Assembly (NCBI GenBank): GCA_022340645.1
Contig: JAJDNP010000016.1
Location: 1-52,869 of the forward strand
Length of the DNA: 52,869 bases
Reading direction: 5' to 3'
Source: Gammaproteobacteria bacterium
GTDB lineage: Bacteria > Pseudomonadota > Gammaproteobacteria > SZUA-229
In this document: positions 1 to 9,265 of the stretch, piece after piece
Layout of the letters: each line of letters starts with the position of its first letter
How positions within the stretch are numbered: position 1 is the stretch's first letter
Program-made: the position numbers and the translations under genes
The notes under the pieces: generated by a model
Databases searched by the model: none
Told to the model about the DNA's origin: nothing
The model's input: only the letters and a program-made list of their open reading frames with translations

Positions 1-573
1 GCTAAAGCCGGGCGCCGCATCGTGCGCCTGAAAGGCGGCGACCCTTACATGTTTGGCCGCGGCGGCGAAGAAGTCCTGGCATTGACAGCGCAACAGATCC
101 CGTTTGAAATTGTACCTGGCATTACTTCGGCTTCCGGCTGCAGCGCCTATAGCGGCATCCCGCTGACCCACCGCGGCATGAGCCGCAGGGTGCAGTTTAT
201 TACCGGGCACTTTAATAACGACGAACCGCTGGATCTCAACTGGCGATCCATCGCCGATCCGCAGTCGACTATCGTTATTTACATGGGGCTGGCGAATATG
301 CCAGCGATATCAGCAGCATTAATCGAAGCCGGCCTGCCTGCTACCATGCCGGCAGCAGCGATACATAACGGCACCACAGATAACCAGCAACGTGTCATCA
401 GCACGCTTGCTAACCTGCCTGACGAGATACAGAAAAAGGCAATGCAGGCACCGGCAATCGTCATTATCGGTGAAGTCGTCACACTGGCCGACGAGCTTGA
501 CTGGTTCCAGTATAAGCTGGAAGAAAACCGGAGAGACAGGAATTTTCATGATAAAAATGCTGTTCATTGCTAG
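1..573 (+). CDS. nirE: Uroporphyrinogen-III C-methyltransferase (SUMT), 5' end outside window
   Basis: The reading frame is open from base 1, so the N-terminal part is missing. The protein carries the SUMT/CobA hallmark VRLKGGDPYMFGRGGEE at the start of the window, then a YSGIPLTHRG segment and an FITGH segment, all typical of SAM-dependent uroporphyrinogen III methylases that make precorrin-2. Because it is followed at once by nirC and the rest of the heme d1 genes, it is called NirE (the dedicated denitrification paralogue) and not CobA/CysG; this rests on context. It overlaps nirC by 26 bases, which suggests translational coupling. The missing part would be roughly the first 80 residues. 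Confidence 0.9.
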   Translation, partial: AKAGRRIVRLKGGDPYMFGRGGEEVLALTAQQIPFEIVPGITSASGCSAYSGIPLTHRGMSRRVQFITGHFNNDEPLDLNWRSIADPQSTIVIYMGLANMPAISAALIEAGLPATMPAAAIHNGTTDNQQRVISTLANLPDEIQKKAMQAPAIVIIGEVVTLADELDWFQYKLEENRRDRNFHDKNAVHC

Positions 574-889
574 CGTATTGATTTCGCAGACTGCAGCCGC
601 AGAAATATCATCGACACGGCAGGATGAACTGCTGTATTTCCTGAAACAGGATTGCGGCTCCTGTCACGGCCTGACATTAAAGGGCGGACTCGGCCCTGCC
701 CTGCTGCCGGAAACACTGGCAGGCAAACCACGCGACTACCTGGTAACGACCATTATGGAGGGCCGCAAAGATACCGCCATGCCGCCATGGAAAAGCATGC
801 TCACCCGGGAAGAAGCCGCCTGGCTAACACAGCAGCTGCAAACGGGCATCATTCAGCAAACAGCCTTCGCAAAAGGTAAAGCAAAATGA
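548..889 (+). CDS. nirC: Small periplasmic c-type cytochrome NirC
   Basis: The product is 113 residues with a signal peptide (about residues 1-18, ending TAAA), one heme c site CGSCH (residues 36-40) and a likely axial methionine in TAMPPW (M78). Size and position match NirC, a monoheme cytochrome of nir clusters proposed to act in d1 maturation or as an electron donor to NirS. The frame is open further upstream inside nirE, but ATG 548 is preferred: it gives a clean signal peptide and follows a GGAGAGACAGG-type ribosome site. It overlaps nirF by four bases (ATGA). Confidence 0.9.
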   Translation: MIKMLFIASVLISQTAAAEISSTRQDELLYFLKQDCGSCHGLTLKGGLGPALLPETLAGKPRDYLVTTIMEGRKDTAMPPWKSMLTREEAAWLTQQLQTGIIQQTAFAKGKAK

Positions 890-2091
890 TGCGCCAGCTG
901 CTTACCCTGTTTGTTATCCTGCCCGTGCTACTGCTGTGGCAAAACAGCCTGGCCGAGGGCTGCCCGGCCGATAACAACACGGTTCGCGGCACCGGCGATC
1001 TTGGCATTGTCATTGAACGTGCCAGCGGCAGCGTGCAAATCATCGAAACCAGCCACAATACCAGTCTCGGCAGAGTCGAAGGCCTCGGCGACCTGTCACA
1101 CGCTTCGGCGGTCTACTCGCGCGATGAAAGGTACGCCTATGTCTTCGGCCGTGACGGCGGCTTATCCAAAATTGATATTCTCAATAAAAAACTGGTGAAA
1201 AGGATTTTACAGTCGGGCAACAGCATTGGCGGCGCCATATCACAGGATGGCCGCCTGGTTGCGGTATCCAATTACACCCCGGGCGGGGTAAAAATATTTG
1301 ATGCCGACAGCCTGGAACTGGTGGCGAATATTCCGGCCACTTACGGCAACCATCTGCAGCGCTCTAAAGTTATCGGCCTGGTCGATGCCCCGGGAAGAAA
1401 GTTTGTATTCAGCCTGTGGGATGCGGGTGAAATCTGGGTGGCTGATTTATCCAGCCCCGGCAACCCGACAATCACCAAATTCAAGGATATTGGTAAAAAT
1501 CCTTATGATGGATTAATCACGCCGGATGGCCGTTATTACATCGCCGGCCTGTTCGGTGAAGACGGCATGGCGCTGCTTGACCTGTGGCACCTCGATGCGG
1601 GCGTCAAACGTATTCTCGATCATTACGGCAAAGGCGAACAAAAGCTGCCGGTTTTCAAAATGCCTCACCTGGAAGGCTGGGCCATTGCCGGCAACCTTGC
1701 GTTTGTGCCCGCCGTTGGCCGCCACGAAGTACTGGTCATTGACATGCTCGACTGGAGCGAAGCCGGACGCATCAAGGTGCATGGCCAGCCGGTGTTTGTT
1801 ATGGCGCGTCCCGATGGCCGTCATGTGTGGGTGAATTTCGCGGTACCTGATAACGACACCCTGCAGGTGATTGATTCGCAGTCATTGCAGATCATAAAAA
1901 CCTTAACCCCCGGCAAGGGTGTATTGCACATGGAGTTTGAACCGCGCGGTGAGCAGGTGTGGGCTTCGGTACGCGATGAAGACCGGCTTGCTGTGTTTGA
2001 TACCGAAACATTTGAACAGCTGAACACGCTTGAGGCGCAAAAGCCAAGCGGTATTTTTTTCACCTCGCGTGCGCATCGAACAGGCTTATAG
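886..2091 (+). CDS. nirF: Heme d1 biosynthesis protein NirF
   Basis: The product is 401 residues, the usual NirF size. It starts with a signal sequence (hydrophobic residues about 4-22, cleavage probably after SLA), followed by a d1-type eight-bladed propeller with repeating YVFGRDGG, VAVSNYTPGG and VNFAVPDND-like blade motifs. There is no heme c site, which separates it from NirN and NirS. NirF is a periplasmic d1-binding protein acting in the last steps of heme d1 assembly, together with NirN. The start overlaps the nirC stop by four bases, indicating one transcript and coupled translation. Confidence 0.93.
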   Translation: MMRQLLTLFVILPVLLLWQNSLAEGCPADNNTVRGTGDLGIVIERASGSVQIIETSHNTSLGRVEGLGDLSHASAVYSRDERYAYVFGRDGGLSKIDILNKKLVKRILQSGNSIGGAISQDGRLVAVSNYTPGGVKIFDADSLELVANIPATYGNHLQRSKVIGLVDAPGRKFVFSLWDAGEIWVADLSSPGNPTITKFKDIGKNPYDGLITPDGRYYIAGLFGEDGMALLDLWHLDAGVKRILDHYGKGEQKLPVFKMPHLEGWAIAGNLAFVPAVGRHEVLVIDMLDWSEAGRIKVHGQPVFVMARPDGRHVWVNFAVPDNDTLQVIDSQSLQIIKTLTPGKGVLHMEFEPRGEQVWASVRDEDRLAVFDTETFEQLNTLEAQKPSGIFFTSRAHRTGL

Positions 2092-2099
2092 GGCGCGAC

Positions 2100-2594
2100 A
2101 TGGCAAATTCAATCAACGATTTTTCGCCGCTTGAACAGCACCTGTTAAACGACTTCCAGCGCGACATGCCGTTATCGGCAACCCCTTTTGCTGACATGGC
2201 AAGGCAGCTTGGCGTCAGCGAAGACGATGTCATGCGGTCGGTAAAGTCTTTGCAGGAGAAAGGCGCCATCAGCCGTGTCGGCCCGGTATTCAGGCCCAAC
2301 AGGATCGGCGTCAGCACACTGGCCGCCATGTCTGTAGCTGCGAAAGACCTGGAATGCGTTGCCCGTATCGTCAGCGCCTTTGCCGAGGTCAACCATAACT
2401 ACGAGCGGGAACACGAATACAATCTCTGGTTCGTGGTGACTGCATCCAGCGAAGAACATCTTGATTACGTGTTGCATGAAATCGAGCAGCACACTGAATA
2501 CCCTTTAATGTCCTTACCCATGCTGGACGATTATTTTATTGATCTTGGTTTCACGCTGAAACATGCGGCTGAAACAGGTAGCTACAACAGGTGA
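2100..2594 (+). CDS. nirD: Siroheme decarboxylase subunit, NirD-like (AsnC/Lrp fold)
   Basis: The product is 164 residues. An N-terminal helix-turn-helix-like part (about 1-60, PFADMARQLGVSEDDV) is followed by an AsnC/RAM-like domain with the NHNYEREHEYNLWFV stretch typical of the NirD/NirG type. These proteins are not DNA regulators in this setting: NirDLGH complexes decarboxylate siroheme to 12,18-didecarboxysiroheme in the heme d1 pathway. It lies 8 bases after nirF and 7 before the next subunit. The letter D follows the gene order E-C-F-D-L-G-H-J-N; D and G types cannot be separated by eye. Confidence 0.85.
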   Translation: MANSINDFSPLEQHLLNDFQRDMPLSATPFADMARQLGVSEDDVMRSVKSLQEKGAISRVGPVFRPNRIGVSTLAAMSVAAKDLECVARIVSAFAEVNHNYEREHEYNLWFVVTASSEEHLDYVLHEIEQHTEYPLMSLPMLDDYFIDLGFTLKHAAETGSYNR

Positions 2595-2601
2595 ATGAAT
2601 A

Positions 2602-3192
2602 ATGGCGAATGCTGAAGCAGACAAAAATATTTTACAGCTAACGGAGAACGACCGGGCATTGATAAAAGCCATTGAACATGGCCTGCCTGTCGTCAGCCAT
2701 CCCTATGCCGAAATAGCAAAGCAGCTGCAGAGCACGGAGCAGGAAGTGATGGCGCGGCTGCAGCGTCTGATGGATGCCGGTGCTATCAAGCGTTACGGCG
2801 TGGTCGTGCGGCATAAAGAACTGGGTTACAAGGCTAACGGCATGGTGGTATGGAATATACCGGATGATAAAGTTGCTGAACTCGGCATGTGCATTGGCAA
2901 ATATTCCTGTGTCACGCTCAGTTACCGCCGGCCTCGTCGCCTGCCCCAGTGGCCCTATAATTTATTTACCATGGTGCACGGCAGCAGCCGCGAAGGAGTG
3001 AGGGAAAAAGTCGATGAGATAATCAGCAACTGCAAGCTGCAGGATATTGAACATACTATCCTGTTCAGCACACGGCGATTCAAACAGCGCGGCGCCAGCT
3101 ATACACAGAGAGACCCAGAGCCAGTAGCTCAACCTCAGGCCGGGCAACGAAAATCTGGCAGGCAGGCGGCAAACCTGCGACTGGTTAAATAA
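2602..3192 (+). CDS. nirL: Siroheme decarboxylase subunit, NirL-like
   Basis: The product is 196 residues with the same AsnC/Lrp-like layout but of the NirL/NirH type, shown by SYRRPRRLPQWPYNLFTMVHG near residues 95-115. It is the expected partner of the preceding NirD in the siroheme decarboxylase heterodimer. The last 40 or so residues are an extra basic, glutamine- and arginine-rich tail (after LFSTRRFKQRG) that looks unstructured. The start ATG 2602 follows an AGGTGA-like ribosome site. It ends four bases before the next start. Confidence 0.85.
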   Translation: MANAEADKNILQLTENDRALIKAIEHGLPVVSHPYAEIAKQLQSTEQEVMARLQRLMDAGAIKRYGVVVRHKELGYKANGMVVWNIPDDKVAELGMCIGKYSCVTLSYRRPRRLPQWPYNLFTMVHGSSREGVREKVDEIISNCKLQDIEHTILFSTRRFKQRGASYTQRDPEPVAQPQAGQRKSGRQAANLRLVK

Positions 3193-3196
3193 GGTC

Positions 3197-4219
3197 ATGA
3201 TGAATCACGCTGCCCGGGAACATGCCCCGCTGACACTATCAAAATTACAGCGGCAATTTATCAACCAGTTTCAGGGTAATTTTCCGCTGCAGCAACGCCC
3301 CTTCAGGCAGATCGCTGAGCAGCTCAATCGTACGGAAGATGAACTGGTAGATACTGTTCAGCAGCTGGCAGCGGAGAATATCCTGACCCGTTTCGGTCCA
3401 TTGTATGATGCCGACGCACTGGGAGGCGGCCTGACGCTGGCGGCCATGTCAGTACCTGAAGAACGCTATGCAACAGTCACCGCCATGGTGAATCGCTTTC
3501 CGCAGGTAGCGCATAACTACCGGCGCGAACACCAGCTTAATATGTGGTTTGTTGTCGCTACTGAAACACTAGCTGAAATTAAACAGGTGCTGCAGTCAAT
3601 TGAAAATACAACCGGTCTCACGGTATACAACTTTCCCAAACAGCAGGAATTTTACATTGGCCTGTGGCTTAAGTTGCACAGCGACGGCAGCGTCAATACG
3701 ATACCCGTGCAAAGCTGTGTAACGAAAACAAATAACCGTAACCAGGCTGATGCCATCGACAAAAACCTGATCAGGGCAACGCAAACAGGATTGCCGATAA
3801 CAAAAACACCCTATCAAAGCATTGCACAGAACACCGGGCTCTCGGAACAGGAAACACTGCAGCGGCTGGAGAGAATGCTCAAAAGCGGTATTATCCGCCG
3901 TATTGGCGCCGTGCCCAATCACTATCGCCTTGGTTTAGCGGCTAACGGCATGACCGTGTGGGACGTAGACGACAGCAAGATCACCGAACTGGGCAACACC
4001 ATCGGCCAGCTGGATTTTGTCAGCCACTGTTATCAGCGCCCCCGCCACCAGCCCGCCTGGCCGTATAATTTATTTGCCATGGTGCATGGCCACAATAAAA
4101 CGGAAGTTAATGATAAGGTAAAACAGATTGAAACCCTGCTGGGCGGAAACTGCAGGGGGCATGAAACCCTGTTCAGCTCGGCGATTTTGAAAAAAACCGG
4201 CCTGCGGCTTGCGGCCTGA
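3197..4219 (+). CDS. nirGH: Fused siroheme decarboxylase subunits NirG-NirH
   Basis: The product is 340 residues made of two complete AsnC-like units in one chain. The first (about 10-160) is D/G type, with AHNYRREHQLNMWFVV. The second (about 185-335) is L/H type, with CYQRPRHQPAWPYNLFAMVHG. They are joined by a short polar linker near residues 165-185. The frame is unbroken across the join. Fused NirDL proteins are known in other denitrifiers; here D and L are separate and the second pair is fused. The start may be either ATG of the ATGATG at 3197. Confidence 0.87.
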   Translation: MMNHAAREHAPLTLSKLQRQFINQFQGNFPLQQRPFRQIAEQLNRTEDELVDTVQQLAAENILTRFGPLYDADALGGGLTLAAMSVPEERYATVTAMVNRFPQVAHNYRREHQLNMWFVVATETLAEIKQVLQSIENTTGLTVYNFPKQQEFYIGLWLKLHSDGSVNTIPVQSCVTKTNNRNQADAIDKNLIRATQTGLPITKTPYQSIAQNTGLSEQETLQRLERMLKSGIIRRIGAVPNHYRLGLAANGMTVWDVDDSKITELGNTIGQLDFVSHCYQRPRHQPAWPYNLFAMVHGHNKTEVNDKVKQIETLLGGNCRGHETLFSSAILKKTGLRLAA

Positions 4220-4236
4220 ACTGTTATAGAACGATT

Positions 4237-5514
4237 ATGTTTAGATTAAGCCAGTATTTGCATGCATTAAAAGACGATCCCGGCACTCGCTCGGCCCAGG
4301 ATGCGGCCAGGGGCGCCGTCAGCAATGCAGCTCGGCCTGCAACCGGCCCGGTAGTCATCTGGAATTTAATCCGGCGCTGCAACCTGACCTGCAAACATTG
4401 TTATGCCACCTCGGCCGATAAAGATTTTCCCGGCGAATTATCCACCGAGCAGGTCTTCACGGTGATGGATGACCTGAAAGCATTCAGGGTCCCGGTGCTG
4501 ATATTGTCGGGCGGCGAACCGCTGATGCGGCCTGATATATTTGAAATCTCCCATCATGCCAAAGCCATGGGGTTTTATGTCGGCCTGTCTTCCAATGGCA
4601 CGCTGATCGACGACAACAACATTAAAGCCATTGCTGATGTCGGCTACAATTACGTCGGTATCAGTATCGATGGCATGCGCGAAACACACGACGGCTTCCG
4701 GCGCAAACAGGGAGCCTTCGATGAAGCCCTGCGCGGCATACGACTGTGCCGTGACGCCGGCATTAAAGTCGGCCTGCGTTTCACCCTGACCCAGGACAAC
4801 CAGCACGACCTGCCCGCCTTGCTGCAGCTAATGGACAATGAGGGCGTCGACAAATTTTATCTTTCGCACCTGAACTACGCCGGCCGCGGTAATAAAAATC
4901 GCGGTGACGACCTGCACCACAAAATGACACGTGCAGCCATGGATCTGTTATTTGAAACCTGCTGGAACGATGTTCAACTTGTTAGTAAAAACCAGGGCAA
5001 GCGCCGGGAATTTGTTACCGGCAACAATGACGCTGATGGTGTTTACCTGCTGTTATGGGTGCGTAAACATCTTCCCGAGTATGCACAGCAGGTTGAAACC
5101 ATGTTAGACAGCTGGGGCGGCAACGCATCCGGCGTCAATATTTCCAATATCGATAATATCGGCAACGTGCACCCGGATACCATGTGGTGGGATTACACCA
5201 TCGGCAATATCAGGCAGCGCGCCTTTTCTGAAATCTGGTCGGACACTGCAGATCCTTTAATGGCCGGGCTCAAGCTTAAGCAGCGCCCACTCGAAGGCCG
5301 CTGTGCAGACTGCCGGTACCTGAATATCTGCGGCGGCAATTCACGCACACGCGCCTGGCAGTTAAGCGGTAATTTCTGGGCGGAAGATCCCGGCTGTTAC
5401 CTCGATAACAAAGAAATCGGCGTTGATGATAAGCAGCAGCGTTTACAGATCACACCGTGGTCACACCAAGCGGTTGCCGCTGTAACTAAACATAAACCGG
5501 GCATGCCTGTATGA
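4237..5514 (+). CDS. nirJ: Radical SAM heme d1 enzyme NirJ
   Basis: The product is 425 residues. A radical SAM cluster motif CNLTCKHC gives Cys 48, 52 and 55, with a GGEP segment about 45 residues later (LILSGGEPLMRP) for SAM binding. The C-terminal part has a second cysteine set, CADCRYLNICGG plus a later PGCY, as in SPASM/twitch auxiliary-cluster proteins. NirJ removes the two propionate side chains from didecarboxysiroheme to give the oxo groups of heme d1. It is cytoplasmic with no signal peptide. It overlaps nirN by four bases. Confidence 0.95.
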   Translation: MFRLSQYLHALKDDPGTRSAQDAARGAVSNAARPATGPVVIWNLIRRCNLTCKHCYATSADKDFPGELSTEQVFTVMDDLKAFRVPVLILSGGEPLMRPDIFEISHHAKAMGFYVGLSSNGTLIDDNNIKAIADVGYNYVGISIDGMRETHDGFRRKQGAFDEALRGIRLCRDAGIKVGLRFTLTQDNQHDLPALLQLMDNEGVDKFYLSHLNYAGRGNKNRGDDLHHKMTRAAMDLLFETCWNDVQLVSKNQGKRREFVTGNNDADGVYLLLWVRKHLPEYAQQVETMLDSWGGNASGVNISNIDNIGNVHPDTMWWDYTIGNIRQRAFSEIWSDTADPLMAGLKLKQRPLEGRCADCRYLNICGGNSRTRAWQLSGNFWAEDPGCYLDNKEIGVDDKQQRLQITPWSHQAVAAVTKHKPGMPV

Positions 5515-7112
5515 CAGGCAGCCTATTCAACCGGCCTGGTACTGTTTGCACCGTGGTTTTATCTGCCGTTTTTATATCAACTGCCGCCAGCGCAACAGAG
5601 TCGGACACGGCTAACCTCGAAGCCGGCAAACTGTTTCAGCAGCATTGCGCCCGCTGCCATGGCAGCGACCGTCTTGGCAGCATCGGCCCGGCCTTACTAC
5701 CGGAAAACCTGCAACGCCTGAAAAAAAACAACGCGATTGACGTTATCAGCAACGGTCGGCCCGCGACGCAAATGCCGGCCTTTCACAGCCAGCTAAACAA
5801 ACAGCAGATAGAGTCGCTTGTTGAACTGATATATACACCGCTTGAATCAGTCCCGCTCTGGTCGGAAAAAGAAATTTCACAAAGCCATATCATTTACCAG
5901 GAAGCCTTTGCAAGAAGCAATACCGAAAACGTCAAGCCTGCATACGATGCCGATCCGTTAAACCTGTTCCTGGTTGTGGAGGGCGGCGACCATCATGTCA
6001 GCGTTCTCGACGGTGACAGGATGGAGCCAATTCACCGCTTCACATCGCGCTTTGCGCTGCACGGCGGGCCTAAATATTCATCCGACGGACGTTTTGTCTA
6101 TTTTGCCTCACGCGACGGCTGGATCAGCAAGTTTGACATGTACACCCTGGAAACGGTGGCAGAAATTCGTGCCGGTATAAACACGCGCAACGCGGCTGTC
6201 TCCGCAGATGACCGCTATGTCATGGTAGGCAACTACCTGCCGCACAGCCTGGTGATTCTCGATGCCCGCGACCTGAGCCTGGTAAAGCTTATTGAAGTAA
6301 AAGATGATTTTGGCAACAGCTCTCGCGTCAGCGCAGTCTACACGGCGCCGCCGCGTGACAGTTTTATCGTGGCGCTCAAGGACTTCAAGCAGGTGTGGGA
6401 GATTAATTACTCTGACAACCCGCCAAAAATATTCCGCGGTTATGTACACGATTACAAAATGGGTGAGGGCCTGTATGAAAAAGGCCGGTTTCCGATCCGG
6501 CGAATCGAACTGGACGACTATCTCGATGATTTCTTTTTCGACCAGTCATACCAGCATTTAATCGGCGCCTCGCGCAGTAAAAAAGACGGCCAGGTGATCA
6601 ACCTGATCGTCGGCAGAAAAATTGCCGATATCGACCTGCCCGGCATGCCTCACCTGGGGTCGGGCATTACCTGGAAATACAGGGACACAACCGTGCTCGC
6701 CACGCCGAACCTGGATAAAGGGGTAATCAGTATTATTGATATGGCCACCTGGAAAACCATCAAGAAACTTGAAACAGACGGCCCCGGTTTCTTTATGCGC
6801 AGCCATGAAAACTCGCCTTATGCCTGGGCCGACGTGTTTTTCGGCCCTCACAAGGACGAAATGCATATTATCGATAAAAGCACGCTCGAAATCGTTAAAA
6901 CCCTGAAACCGGTCCCCGGTAAAACCTCTGCGCATATCGAGTTTAACCGCGACGGCAGCCGTGCCCTGCTAAGCATCTGGGATGACGATGGCGAGATTAT
7001 TGTTTACGATAGCAAAACGCTGGAAATCGTTAAACGCCTGCCGATGAAAAAACCGGTCGGCAAATACAACGTCTACAACAAGATTCACCTTTCGGAAGGC
7101 ACCAGCCATTAA
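5511..7112 (+). CDS. nirN: Cytochrome c / d1 protein NirN (dihydro-heme d1 dehydrogenase)
   Basis: The product is 533 residues with a signal peptide (about 1-28, ending AASA), a cytochrome c domain with CARCH (46-50) and likely axial Met in TQMPAF (M88), and a C-terminal d1 propeller. ALHGGPKYS, FASRDGWISKFD and MPHLGSGITW resemble NirN more than the nitrite reductase NirS; the NirS blocks ending in the active-site histidines are not recognisable. NirN oxidises dihydro-heme d1 in the periplasm as the last step and can hand d1 on to NirS. It is the last gene of the nir run; no clear hairpin terminator follows in the 110 bases before the convergent ppk2. Confidence 0.88.
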   Translation: MTGSLFNRPGTVCTVVLSAVFISTAASATESDTANLEAGKLFQQHCARCHGSDRLGSIGPALLPENLQRLKKNNAIDVISNGRPATQMPAFHSQLNKQQIESLVELIYTPLESVPLWSEKEISQSHIIYQEAFARSNTENVKPAYDADPLNLFLVVEGGDHHVSVLDGDRMEPIHRFTSRFALHGGPKYSSDGRFVYFASRDGWISKFDMYTLETVAEIRAGINTRNAAVSADDRYVMVGNYLPHSLVILDARDLSLVKLIEVKDDFGNSSRVSAVYTAPPRDSFIVALKDFKQVWEINYSDNPPKIFRGYVHDYKMGEGLYEKGRFPIRRIELDDYLDDFFFDQSYQHLIGASRSKKDGQVINLIVGRKIADIDLPGMPHLGSGITWKYRDTTVLATPNLDKGVISIIDMATWKTIKKLETDGPGFFMRSHENSPYAWADVFFGPHKDEMHIIDKSTLEIVKTLKPVPGKTSAHIEFNRDGSRALLSIWDDDGEIIVYDSKTLEIVKRLPMKKPVGKYNVYNKIHLSEGTSH

Positions 7113-7222
7113 TCTGCCGGATGGCATTTCGATCCTGGCCTGTTAATAAAGCCTGCAATGTTCCCTGTGCCGACCTGTTTGTGCATGCCAGCAAGTTGCA
7201 GCAAATGAACCTGGAGCAATGA

Positions 7223-8080
7223 TTAAACGATAAATTTGCCGGTTTCGCGCAACTGGTTTTCCATCAGTTCAATCTCATGCGCGCCGGAATAATAGATATG
7301 CGGGTCGACTGTGTAGTCCAGCTCCATATTTCGGCCTTCATAATCCACCTTGTTCAAAATGCTTTTTATGGCATGCAGCCTTGCCTGGTATTTATCATTA
7401 CTGCGGATAATCACCCAGGGGCTGACATGACTATGTGTCTGCTTCAGCATCTGGTATTTCATTTTCGTGAACTCATCCCACTTTTCCTGCATTTGCACAT
7501 CGATCTCTGACAGTTTCCACATTTTCAGTACATTGGTCTCTCTTTCAGCGAACCGTTTTGCCTGGGTGTCCTTGGAAACTGAAAAATAGATTTTATGGAA
7601 AATAATGCCATGCTCTACCAGGTCATCTTCAAACTGTGACACGGTTTTCATAAACGTGTTGTACTGCTCAGGCGTACAGAAACCAAATACCGGTTCCACC
7701 ATGGCGCGGTTATACCAGCTTCGATCAAAAAATACGATTTCGCCGCCGCGAGGAAACTGCTCGACATAACGCTGGAAATACCATTGGCTGAGCTGCACAT
7801 CGGATGGTTTGCCAAGCGCGATAACACGATAATGCTTTTCATTCATATAGCGGGTAATACGGCGAAGACTACCGCCCTTGCCTGCTGCATCACGGCCTTC
7901 AACCAGGACTATCATTTTTTTCTGCTGTTTTTCCAGGTGTTCCTGCAATTTGATCAGCTCTGCCTGAAAAGGTTTTAAAGATCGCTCCTGCAGATACCTG
8001 TAAAAACGACGATACACCAGCCTTTTAAATTTGTCATCTTCATCATTCTCAAGCCTGTTTACAAATGTCTCGTATTTCAT
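7223..8080 (-). CDS. ppk2: Polyphosphate kinase 2 (PPK2 family)
   Basis: The product is 285 residues, one PPK2 domain. It has a Walker A GRDAAGKGG (62-70) and a Walker B/lid region FFDRSWYNRAMVEPVFGFC (about 117-135). Family members move phosphate between polyphosphate and nucleoside di- or monophosphates; the single-domain, about 290-residue form is class I-like, normally making ATP or GTP from the diphosphate, but the subclass is inferred. It is divergent from adk, with 283 bases between them, and convergent with nirN. Start ATG 8080 follows an AGGA ribosome site. Confidence 0.93.
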   Translation of the reverse strand: MKYETFVNRLENDEDDKFKRLVYRRFYRYLQERSLKPFQAELIKLQEHLEKQQKKMIVLVEGRDAAGKGGSLRRITRYMNEKHYRVIALGKPSDVQLSQWYFQRYVEQFPRGGEIVFFDRSWYNRAMVEPVFGFCTPEQYNTFMKTVSQFEDDLVEHGIIFHKIYFSVSKDTQAKRFAERETNVLKMWKLSEIDVQMQEKWDEFTKMKYQMLKQTHSHVSPWVIIRSNDKYQARLHAIKSILNKVDYEGRNMELDYTVDPHIYYSGAHEIELMENQLRETGKFIV

Positions 8081-8363
8081 TGCTAGTCCTGATTTTATCG
8101 GGTCAAAATATATTTAATTTTACATACTTAATCATAAAAACGTAATATTCAAAACAAGATACTGAGCCGATGAATTCATGATTATCCTGGGCTGTCATTT
8201 TTCGATGCAGCTGGATAAATCTTATGTTTTTGCTGCCCTATTTCGCCAATGGCCGTCAAATTAATTGATTTAAAGGGCCGAAAACAGCAAAATACGCGGC
8301 TAGATTTTTAACGCATGTTTTCCATCGCATGCACCGACTATTAATTATTTTCGAGGATATCCC

Positions 8364-9005
8364 ATGAAGTTGATACTTTTAGGCGCACCGGGCGCCGGCA
8401 AAGGTACTGTTGCAAAAATACTGACAAAACTGGACGGTTCTGTGCAGATTTCTACTGGTGACATTTTACGCGGCGCAGTTGCTGCCGGCACTGAACTGGG
8501 CAAAAAGGCAGAAGCCGCCATGAAAGCTGGCGACCTGGTTTCAGATGACCTGATCATGGGTATTATGGAAGAACGTCTTAAAGAAGACGACTGCAAAGCA
8601 GGCTACCTGTTAGACGGTTTCCCTCGCACAATACCGCAGGCTGAAGCGCTGAAAGTACTGCTGGACAAAATGGGTGAAAAACTCGACTGCGCTGTTGAAA
8701 TCGACGTGCCGCGCGAAGTCATCCTTGACCGCCTGACCACACGCCGCACCTGCAGCAGCTGTGGTGAAATTTACAACGTAAAATCCAACCCGCCGAAAGT
8801 TGAAGGCAAGTGCGACAAGTGCGGCGGTGATGTTGTTCAGCGTGACGACGAAACCGAAGAAGCCATCAGCAACCGTTTGAATGTCTATAATGCCCAGACT
8901 GCGCCGTTAGTTGACTTCTACAAAAAAGAAGGCATGCTGCTTTCAGTACAGGCAACGTCATCTGATGCAGTGATTGATGCAATTAAAGGAAAATTAGGTA
9001 TCTAA
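8364..9005 (+). CDS. adk: Adenylate kinase
   Basis: The product is 213 residues. It has the P-loop GAPGAGKGT (8-16), DGFPRT in the NMP-binding region, and a LID domain with four cysteines (CSSCG ... CDKCGG), the structural zinc-binding form of the long bacterial enzyme. It interconverts ATP + AMP and 2 ADP. It stands alone, with a strong rho-independent terminator right after it and a GAGG ribosome site 9 bases before the ATG. Confidence 0.97.
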   Translation: MKLILLGAPGAGKGTVAKILTKLDGSVQISTGDILRGAVAAGTELGKKAEAAMKAGDLVSDDLIMGIMEERLKEDDCKAGYLLDGFPRTIPQAEALKVLLDKMGEKLDCAVEIDVPREVILDRLTTRRTCSSCGEIYNVKSNPPKVEGKCDKCGGDVVQRDDETEEAISNRLNVYNAQTAPLVDFYKKEGMLLSVQATSSDAVIDAIKGKLGI

Positions 9006-9045
9006 GGCCTGCATCAATTTAGCTTTAATTACATAGATGTACATA

Positions 9046-9078
9046 AAAGCCTGGACGGATAAACGTCCGGGCTTTTTT
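9046..9078 (+). terminator. Rho-independent terminator of adk
   Basis: A 12-bp stem (AAAGCCTGGACG with CGTCCGGGCTTT, one U-G wobble) around a six-base loop is followed by a T run. It starts about 40 bases after the adk stop. Confidence 0.9.
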
Positions 9079-9118
9079 ATTGCTAACACCAGTGTATATT
9101 GCTTTTATGCAGGTGCGT

Positions 9119-9193
9119 AAAAACTGTCCGGAACAGTTTTTCACGCAAGCCCTGAAAGGATGAAGCAGATAGACATGCTGAATAATTTATTCG
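9119..9193 (+). repeat. 75-bp direct repeat with hairpin, copy 1
   Basis: A segment beginning AAAAACTGTCCGGAACAGTT is repeated at 10381-10455 with about 80 percent identity. It opens with a 9-bp stem (AAAAACTGT/ACAGTTTTT, loop CCGGA) that could act as a terminator in both directions. The two copies are in the same orientation and bracket the TVP38-like and DUF2784 genes. Confidence 0.75.
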
Positions 9194-9233
9194 CACAACG
9201 GGGCTAACATTTCCCCATATTGTGCGAATAAAT
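9185..9233. repeat. Inverted repeat with 14-bp arms
   Basis: ATTTATTCGCACAA at 9185-9198 is matched perfectly in reverse at 9220-9233, with an inner GGGG...CCCC pair in the loop. It sits beyond the 3' end of the minus-strand TVP38-like gene. It may be a terminator or a small palindromic element; no second copy was found in the window. Confidence 0.7.
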
Positions 9234-9265
9234 TCGCACCTGCAACACATGATTCCCGGCATAAA

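Noticed and set aside
36-7112. Cytochrome cd1 nitrite reductase NirS within the cluster
   Set aside because: The only c-d1 protein (5511-7112) has NirN-type blade motifs; NirS active-site blocks are not recognisable, so nirS is presumed outside the window.
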